Source of the DNA: Lolium rigidum
Lineage: Eukaryota > Streptophyta > Magnoliopsida > Poales > Poaceae
DNA: 64,000 nucleotides
Assembly: GCF_022539505.1 (NCBI RefSeq)
Contig: NC_061510.1
Span: forward strand, 272,065,687-272,129,686
Reading direction: 5' to 3'
The notes beneath the pieces were generated by a model. It was not told the DNA's origin. It searched no databases and worked only from the letters and a program-made list of their open reading frames with translations. The position numbers and the translations under genes were made by a program. Below, piece after piece: positions 57,501-64,000 of the stretch. The number at the start of each line of letters is the position of its first letter. Position 1 is the stretch's first letter.

Positions 57501-60500
57501 ATTTTCACGTTTGTGGTAATAGGCCGCGCATATTGCCATGGTTTAGTTTTGTCGTGATAATTACATGTTTTGTTGCAATATAGCCCGTATATTGCAACAA
57601 TATGCGTGGACGTTGCAATATGTCCACGATATTGCCACAACCAAATTACGTTGCACGAGTTAGTGATTTTGTTGGGATAGAAACTAGGTCTCCCCACAAA
57701 GTAGACATTCGTGGTAATATTCAAAAAGATATTGCAATAACTGTGTCACATTGCGATAGGCATAAATATTGTTGCAAAAAATGGGGCACCTATTGCAACA
57801 AAACACATATTGGTGGTAATAGCGCATATCTTTTACCTCAATTTCACCCGTTGCAATAAATATTGTTTACTACGACAAGTTGTGTCTTTGTGGCAATATG
57901 TAGAGCATATTACAACAACCCACTATTGTTCCAATAAAGAACAAGATGTTGCAATGATATTCCATAGTCAACGGCGGGCATTCATGGAGGCCACCTGGGC
58001 CATGGCTCCCGCCAATTGAATTATTTTAGTAGCCACAGTTGGAGAGTTGTTGCCATAAATTAATACCACGAACAAAGCGTTCATGGCGCAAGAGGTAAAC
58101 CCACGAAAAAATAATGGTTGCCATAGGGTTCATGTCTATCGCAACATTTGGCTATTGCAATGGAAGGGCATGTGCCACGAAACATGTGTTGTTGAAATAG
58201 GCTATCTCCACAAATGTCTATCACCAAAAACGGCTAATTGCAACGATGTTGATGCATGTTGCATTAAGCTATCCCCACGAACCAAATTATGGCGGCAAAA
58301 GCATGCTGCCTCAAGAAAACATGTGGCAACTTGTCACATAGTTGTTGCAAAAACACGTTTTCTTGCCACATTTTGTTTTTTGTGGCGATAACCTATTACC
58401 ATGTGTTCTTTCGCAACGCTTGGCAACGAAAGTCATGTCGTGGCAATAGGTACCTATTGCCACGATTCGGCATTTATTGCCATGAATACTGTTGTTGCAA
58501 TAGATCCGATTTCTTGTAGTGAAGTGCTTCACTTCATTTAAATCTTGTCCCAGATACTTTCATATGAAGTATTGACCCCTGGTCAAATACTCTCAAATGA
58601 AATGCTTGGTGATTTTAAATCATAATAGGCATTATTAAATGGTATGGGGTACTCTACCTCATTTAAATCAATTACTCAAAATGATGATGATGAATGGTTG
58701 ACTTATGTCAACAGGATTTCATGTATAATTGTTTGAGGAAATTAAATCTTAAGAAGATTCAATGAGAGGAAATTATTTCTTAAAAACTATATGGAAACTA
58801 TCATTTACATATATAAGGAGAGAAGTTATTCTCAAACACTAAGTAAGAAACCCTAGATTAATTTTAAGTAGAAATGCTAAGTGATGATGCTAGATCATTT
58901 GGAGTGAGCCATTCTGGCTAATTAAGGCTACTTAAGTATTGTTTGGTGATTGTATCCTCGTATTCGTGTATAGACGCTAGTGCCGGAGAATACCAGGAAG
59001 AGGAAGGATTCTACCCAGAAGAAGAAGAGCACTTTGACCACCTCAACAACCAAGGCAAGCTAACACCAATGCAAGCTAGACTATTGCAAGTTATAATGTT
59101 GCAAGCTAATATTCTTGCAAAGTGCAAAGCCCCTTGGGGCATGGCACCATGATTCTTACCTTTCTTACCATAAGCCTCTCCCAAGTTTCTACCTTACAAG
59201 TTTTACTTGTTTATTCAAAGAGTTGCTTTTATAGTTAACTTTGGTCAAAGTTAAAGGAGGTTACTAGAGTAGCAAAGTGAGTCTCAAGCTAGCCAAGCAA
59301 GATTAGCACCCCTCATGATTAGTGCTAGTGCTAAATATTAAAACTTGACTACTCTAGATGGGAACATATGACTTTGAAACAAGTTTGAAACCTTGAAATG
59401 ATGAAGTCATTTCATTGAATGATTTTTGAAGGTGAATATGACCAAGAGAAGATGGTGATTTTTGATATAAAACTGATGTTGGTTTGAATGCGATACCTTC
59501 CCAATATTGAGTACCCCCACAATACCTGATTATGGGTAGAGCTTAACTGGAAGTTTATGCATCTTAGTATGGGTTCCCTCTGAACACATGTCATAGGGGT
59601 TATGCCGAGGCTGCCTCCGTTGTTGAGAAATGATGTGAATTGAGGTGAATTGTACGGCCAAGCCCTGTGCAGTTCCCAGGTTGACAGTTGGTCTTCACTG
59701 GGAGGCCAAACTCATGGGGAGAGGTGCTCATACTAGGGTTTGTAAGTGAAAGGTTATGGTTGATGATCCGCGTATCGTGTTACGATGATTCGGGGTAATC
59801 CCGACGGATGAAATCAAATGTTGTGGCACAAGTGTGCAACCTCTGCAGAGTGTAAATCTATTCGAATAGCCGCGTCCACGGTTACGGACGGTTGGAAAGG
59901 TCATACAGTTTCCGATGTCAAAGTTTTGAAAATGATGGTGATTGAATGGTGAATTTGTGACTTGACTTTGAATAACAGCAATGTTGTGGGAATGACACTA
60001 ATGTTCCCACTTGAGTTAGTCTAGCACTTGAATGAGTTTTTCTCAAATACTTGTGAACTAAAATTGGCTTTATGCAAAAAAAACTAGAGCTTAGCACCCC
60101 TTACTAGAATTGTTAGTACTTACATTAGTATTAGTTTGCGAGTACTTTAAAAGTACTCACGGCTTTGTCCCTGGCTATTCAAATGGCCAGACTATGAAGA
60201 TGAGCAGAACTATCAAGATGACGGCAACCAAGATGTCTACGACAACTAGGGAATCTTCTGACGTCAGACGTTGGCCTGTGGATTAGATAGTCCACTACTA
60301 CTACTACGCTTCTGCTATGTATTTGTGATGTGTGTTGAAACAATAGTTCAACTATTATTGTAATATTGGATCATGTGATCTATTTGTAAGACGACTATGA
60401 TATGTAATGAATGATGACTTATGATATTCAACTATTATGTCTCGCAACAACAATATTCCTGGGATTGCGATGTATGGCATAACAGGCATCTGGACTTATA

Positions 60501-60516
60501 AATCCGGGTGTTGACA
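54531..60516 (+). mobile_element. Very long 3' LTR of the gag-only gypsy element (with a nested insertion)
   Basis: The LTR begins TGTAACACCCCAAATTTC and the candidate end is GGGTGTTGACA at 60516. Without the 1.1-kb CACTA insertion at 57420-58521 it is about 4.9 kb. A TATA-like CTACAAATAG lies at 56516-56525 after a GC-rich zone (55960-56500). The GC-rich ORFs there are composition effects. TG and CA ends fit; the second LTR is outside or lost, so the right boundary rests on the end motif and on the change to unrelated sequence at 60517. Confidence 0.65.
57420..58521. mobile_element. Small non-autonomous CACTA element, 1.1 kb
   Basis: The ends are CACTACAGGAAAGCCGGTC and (inverted) CACTACAAGAAATCGGATC, both leading into CTATTGC; about 20 of the first 25 bases match. 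The body has dozens of TTGCAATA, TTGCCACA and TTGTTGCAATA-type motifs in both directions, which act as subterminal repeats filling nearly the whole element. No transposase frame is seen. The 3-bp flanks (TGA and AAG) do not match, so the target-site duplication is lost or altered. Confidence 0.75.
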
Positions 60517-60912
60517 GCTTCTGATGGCTGGCGCGGACAGATGGAGGACCTTATTGGCATGGCTCCTCCGCCGCCAGAAGATCCAAAGGAGAGAACTCCC
60601 GCTGGCGCATCTTTCTCTTGGATCAGGACTAACTTTGGAGAATGCTCGGAAGGGGCCAACGAGGACACTATCAGGACGTACACCCGTGTGTACTTGTGGT
60701 ACATGCTGTCGAGGACTCTCTTTGCTGACAGTGGTGGGAAGCTGGCCCATTGGTGTTGGCTTAAGGCGCTTACGGTGTTGGAGCACTGGTGGAGTTGGGG
60801 AACAGCGGGAGGAGCCGCAGCAACAAGAGCCACGGCAGCGGACGAAAATGATGGCCGTCCGGAAGCAACCCGTGAGGACGACACGTCGAGGATAGATGGA
60901 TTTGTGTTGTGA
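60517..60912 (+). pseudogene. Plant mobile domain (PMD) fragment
   Basis: The open frame starts inside the domain (ASDGWRGQMEDLIGMAPPPP), then FSWIRTNFGECSEGANEDTI, YLWYMLSRTLFADSGGKLAHW, and ends after a low-complexity acidic tail in a stop at 60910-60912. The DTIRTY..YLWYML and LFADSGGK motifs belong to the plant mobile domain (MAIN/MAIL type, called aminotransferase-like in older annotation), which is spread by transposons in grasses. It is truncated at the left by the LTR end at 60516; it lacks the C-terminal part of the domain. Confidence 0.75.
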
Positions 60913-61134
60913 ACTCTATCTCCATTGCTACGTGTTCTAAACTCTATGTCATTGCTACGTGTTGTGAACTACATGTAATTTCGAACCATGTCTATTACTA
61001 CGTGTTGTTTGAATCTATGTGCTACGATGTGAGCTATGATGTGTGCTATGTGTATGATGTGTGTATGAAATTGCTATTGTTGTATTGAAAACTGTTGAAA
61101 TAAGGTAGAAATTTTCATGGATTAGCAAAAGTCA
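60913..61134. other. Spacer with short TG-rich repeats
   Basis: CATTGCTACGTGTTG-like and GATGTGTGCTATG-like words recur irregularly. It looks like the 3' UTR of the PMD gene. No gene is seen. Confidence 0.4.
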
Positions 61135-61560
61135 TTGTGTGGCGCCGACGTCATGGGCGCCACACTTCACAGTGTGGCGCCGACGACACGGGCGCCACAC
61201 AATGCAACTTATATGTCGAAAACATCCAGGGGCTCCGGACGCTTAGTCCTTAGCCGCTTTGACGAGCCTGTTTGTGTGGCGCCGCTGGCATCGGCGCCAC
61301 ACTGTGAATTGTGGCGCCCGTGGCATCGGCGCCACACAAACAGGCTCGCCAAAACGGCTAAGTCCCAGGAGAATTGTCTTACAGTAGGTTCTAGGCAATT
61401 ATAAGTGGATGTGTGGCGCCGATGTGAGCGGCGCCACACATCCTGCCACGTCAGATCGTTGCACACCTCAGCGCCGAGGATGCCACGTCGGATGGGCGAG
61501 TGGCGCTGCTCGCATGGACGCCACACAGTAAGATGTGGCCGATGTGAGGGGCGCCACATA
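61135..61560. repeat. CACTA-type subterminal repeat array built on GTGTGGCGCC
   Basis: At least eight copies of GTGTGGCGCC or its inverse GGCGCCACAC occur, arranged as inverted pairs such as TGTGGCGCCGACGACACGGG and GGGCGCCACAC. This is the layout of CACTA subterminal regions, and resembles but differs from the array at 3500-3790. No CACTA-type terminus follows, so the end is lost. It probably belongs with the PMD fragment. Confidence 0.75.
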
Positions 61561-61639
61561 AAAGAATTAGATATGTGAAATAGTTTGACTGAAGTATCAG
61601 TCTATGTTATAGTTTCAGAAAAGCGTTATTTTGTGTAAA

Positions 61640-62160
61640 TCGCCTAGCGGCCGTCCGCCGGCCCGATTAAACCCGACAGCGTCTCACGAGTGAAAAGCCA
61701 GCGCCGAATGCCCCGCTCAGCCTAGACGCCTAGTACAGGAAGGAACAGTACCAACGAACAGTACCAAAACAACACGCCGCCGCCGGGGGCGCAGGTGTAG
61801 GGCGGCCGCGCCGCGTTGGGGCCACGCTAGATCGCCGAGCATCGCCGGGGCGGAGGTTGAAGGCGCGTCCGCGGGCATCGACAGTCCAGCGACGCCGGGA
61901 CAGAGGAGCTGCGTCCGCCACGCCAGGTCGACGGCCGTGGAGACGCGTGAAGAAGCATCGGCTGCTCCCCACGGATCTCGCCGGATGCTCAGAGGGACGG
62001 GATGCAAGCGGTCAAATAAGAGGAGTTGAGGGGGAGCGGAGGGATGGGGCCGCGGCAGTCGGCAGTTCTTCGAGGCATGGCGCCCGCCTCCGTCGCCATG
62101 GAGAGGATTCGGCGCGGGGCGGCGGTAGCGGACGGACCGCGACTGTCCTCCAGGATTAGT
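61640..62160. other. GC-rich island in the presumed serpin 4 intron
   Basis: GC content rises sharply, and frames are open on both strands without a domain. CAGTACCAA is repeated (61748 and 61760). It may be a CpG-rich 5' region of an unrecognised transposon or gene; I cannot classify it. Confidence 0.3.
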
Positions 62161-62336
62161 GTTCGTGCCCGTGGGTGTGCACTTAGTGAGTAAAGTGGGC
62201 TTGGGCTGGCGGCACCGTGGGCAGCCCGCTCCCAGTTACAGGCCTACCAAAAAGGTACCTTTGTTCACAAAACTAACCAAACACTACTACTTTAGAACGG
62301 AGATAATAGTTCATAAGCACGAAAAAAAAGGATCAC

Positions 62337-62753
62337 CTTAGTTTTGAAGTCGACGGAGTGGGTCTCCGATTTGTACTTCCCCAACGCGATCTCCTTGAAC
62401 AACGGCTTGAGCTGCAGTGAAGCGTCGACGAAGACACCGTTTGCAAAGGCGACGCATGGGCCGCCGGCGCCAGACGCATCGGCGAGCGTGAGTTGCACCA
62501 CATGCTCAGTGAGCACGTGTAGGCCGTCGGTTTCGCCGGGACCCCGGAATCCAAGTGTGGAGGCGAGCTGGTCGCGGGTGTCGCCATCGGCGCCGGCGGT
62601 GATGAAGCTGAGCATGACGTGGAGGGAGAGAGGGGAGAAGGCGGCGTTGCCGTCTGCACCATCGGCGTTCGAGGCGGAGAATATGGCGGATGCCAGGCGG
62701 GGTCCAAAGCTGGTCTAGCGGGCGACTGAGTGGCTCATGTCGGTGGCTGCCAT
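62337..62753 (-). pseudogene. Serpin exon 1 with a nonsense codon (serpin 4)
   Basis: From ATG 62753 it reads MAATDMSHSVAR, then TAG at 62717-62715 where serpins 1 and 3 have Gln (HQT), then [19 protein letters not shown] and onward to DFKTK at 62337 with an intact donor GTGATCC. The rest (139 codons) is in frame and close to serpin 3 ([21 protein letters not shown]). The simplest reading is that this is the first exon of the gene whose exon 2 remnant is at 37204-37649. Two-part origin from different copies cannot be excluded. Confidence 0.85.
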
Positions 62754-62771
62754 GGCCTGGGTGGCGGTTCC

Positions 62772-64000
62772 TTAGAGCATCTCCAGTCGTGTCTCCCAAA
62801 CCGACTCCCAAAACGATTTGGTGCGCGTCGGACGAAAAAATGCTTCCAGCCGCGTCCTCTAAAGCTCTTTTTTGTCCGGCGCGCTCTGATACAGTGTCCG
62901 GCGCCCCGAGCCCGTCCCCGCCCCACAGGGGACGCTCCGGGTACGCCGGACACAATGAAAAGCGAGGCGGGCTCCCACATGTCGGCGACTATTTACATAA
63001 ACCGTTGATTCGCGCCTTCTTTTCTCGTCGCTCCTTCCTTCCCGCGCCTCCCACCCCTCCACCGCCACTGGATTTGCCGGCCTTTTCGGCGTCTGATCTC
63101 TTCTGAGATTCGGCACCATCGTCGCGGCTTGCGCTTCCGTTGGTCGTTCCGCCGCCGCCGCTTCGCCATCACGTCCCAGAACGCGGCGTCAAATCCTCCC
63201 CACCTCCGCGCACACAAGGTGCTCGACGACTTGCCAGGTAGGCGCGATTAACCGCTATTCGTTGCGTCGTCTGACTCGACGCAATTTTAACCATTGATTT
63301 TGCTTCAGACATGGATAGCGACGACGAGATGCTTGCCCTGCTGCTGGAGGACGAGCAAGCCTTCGACGACGACCTCCGGGAGCATTTTTTGATCATCGCG
63401 TCCCTCCAGGACATGCTTGACGCCGAGGAGGAGAAGAGGAAGAGGCCGTGCCGCGGAGGATCAAGGCCGGGGAGAAAGAAGTCCAAGCCCCGGCAGAGGA
63501 TGGAGAGGCATACCATGCTGCACAACGACTATTTCGCAGATGGTGCAACACATGAAGACAATTTTCGGCGCCGGTACCAGGATGAGCAAGTGTCTGTTCA
63601 TGAATATCCTCCACGGCGTTCAAGAGTTCGACCCCTACTTCAAGCTCAAGCTCGACGTTGTAGGCGTTGTCGGGTTCTCGTCGATTCAGAAGTGCACCGC
63701 CGCCATGACGATGCTTGCATACGGAGCACCTGCCGATACACAGGACGACTACCTTCGCATGAGTGAGTCTACTGCCATTGAGTGCATGTACAAGTTTTGC
63801 CGAGCTGTGGTAGGAAAGTTTAGCAAATACTACTTGAGAGGGCCAACTGAGGAAGAGACTACAAGGATCATGTCACAAAATGCTGCCAAAGGATTTCCTG
63901 GAATGCTTGGAAGCATCGATTGCATGCACTGGTCATGGAAGAACTGCCCGTTTCTTGGCAAGGTATATACAAAGGGCATCATGGATATTGCAGTGTGGTG
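62772..64000 (+). mobile_element. PIF-Harbinger transposon, cut by window end
   Basis: TTA (62772-62774) is followed by GAGCATCTCCAGTCGTGTCT, a standard PIF-Harbinger terminus, and subterminal motifs such as GTCCGGCGCG. The transposase gene begins at 63311 and runs off the window, so the right end is not visible. The insertion lies about 20 bp upstream of the serpin 4 ATG: serpins 3 and 4 share GGCGGTTCC up to this point and diverge exactly at TTA. Confidence 0.88.
63311..64000 (+). pseudogene. PIF-Harbinger transposase, N-terminal part, one frameshift
   Basis: An ATG after a TTTTGCTTCAG acceptor-like site opens MDSDDEMLALLLEDEQAFDD, an acidic N-terminus, then a basic stretch (RKKSKPRQRM) and MLHNDYFADGATHEDNFRRR. 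Near 63570 the frame shifts by one base; the other frame continues SKCLFMNILHGVQEF, LAYGAPADTQDDYLRM, YKFCRAVVGKFSKYYLRGP and GFPGMLGSIDCMHWSWKN, whose Asp is the first catalytic residue. The protein runs off the end at 64000. The related motifs at 12440-12650 come from a separate, more decayed family member. A single frameshift leaves open whether it is a real break or a sequencing error. Confidence 0.85.

Noticed and set aside
58943..59152. 69-codon ORF with an acidic segment
   Set aside because: It lies in the U5 side of the long LTR and has no domain; no sign of an independent gene.

Overview
The window is nuclear DNA from a grass. The evidence is plant serpin genes with the two-exon structure and reactive-centre style of cereal serpins, CACTA, PIF-Harbinger, Tourist and Stowaway-type DNA transposons, Ty3/gypsy LTR elements, a tRNA-derived SINE and a LINE. 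The element types and their density fit a Pooideae grass, most likely a Triticeae species (wheat, barley, rye or Aegilops relatives). That is inference from family resemblance, not a database result. Two runs of exactly 100 N (5916-6015 and 48215-48314) mark scaffold gaps, so order across them is not proven.

Layout. 1-3470: minus-strand LTR and non-coding internal region of a gypsy-like element. 3471-4920: one end of a CACTA element, cut by another LTR (4921-5915) and a gap. 6016-9141: unassigned DNA with exon-like islands. 9142-11590: minus-strand CACTA remnant with a decayed Ulp1-like ORF. 11590-13713: decayed PIF-Harbinger transposase. 13791-14132: SINE with a perfect 15-bp target-site duplication.

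15131-26391 is the gene core: a tandem serpin cluster, all on the minus strand. Serpin 1 (15131-17638) and serpin 3 (21748-26391) look intact: two exons, phase-0 intron, complete hinge and reactive loop, basic P1 (Arg and Lys). Serpin 2 (20642-21411) is a decayed exon 2 only. A fourth copy is wrecked: the 3' part of its exon 2 is at 37204-37649, and a probable exon 1 with a nonsense codon is at 62337-62753, about 24.7 kb away across transposons.

26830-36226 holds a 5'-truncated LINE, a Tourist-like MITE, a 283-bp TRIM-like LTR element and a young Reina-like chromovirus with 296-bp LTRs. 37650-48572 is a compound CACTA region: a decayed TNP2 transposase, tandem-repeat arrays, an accessory module with an AP2/ERF-like ORF, and a second CACTA protein. 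48573-60516 is a nest of LTR elements: a plus-strand gypsy relative of the left-edge element, an inverted LTR of the same group, and a gag-only gypsy element with a very long LTR that itself carries a small CACTA element. 60517-62160 has a plant-mobile-domain fragment, a CACTA-type repeat array and a GC-rich island. From 62775 a PIF-Harbinger element runs off the end, inserted about 20 bp upstream of the serpin-4 start codon.

The only genes likely to act for the host are serpins 1 and 3, predicted inhibitors of trypsin-like serine proteases (possibly cysteine proteases too, as known for some plant serpins). The rest is mobile DNA in various stages of decay. I saw no undescribed biochemical system. 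The most unusual structure is the CACTA module carrying the AP2-like ORF.
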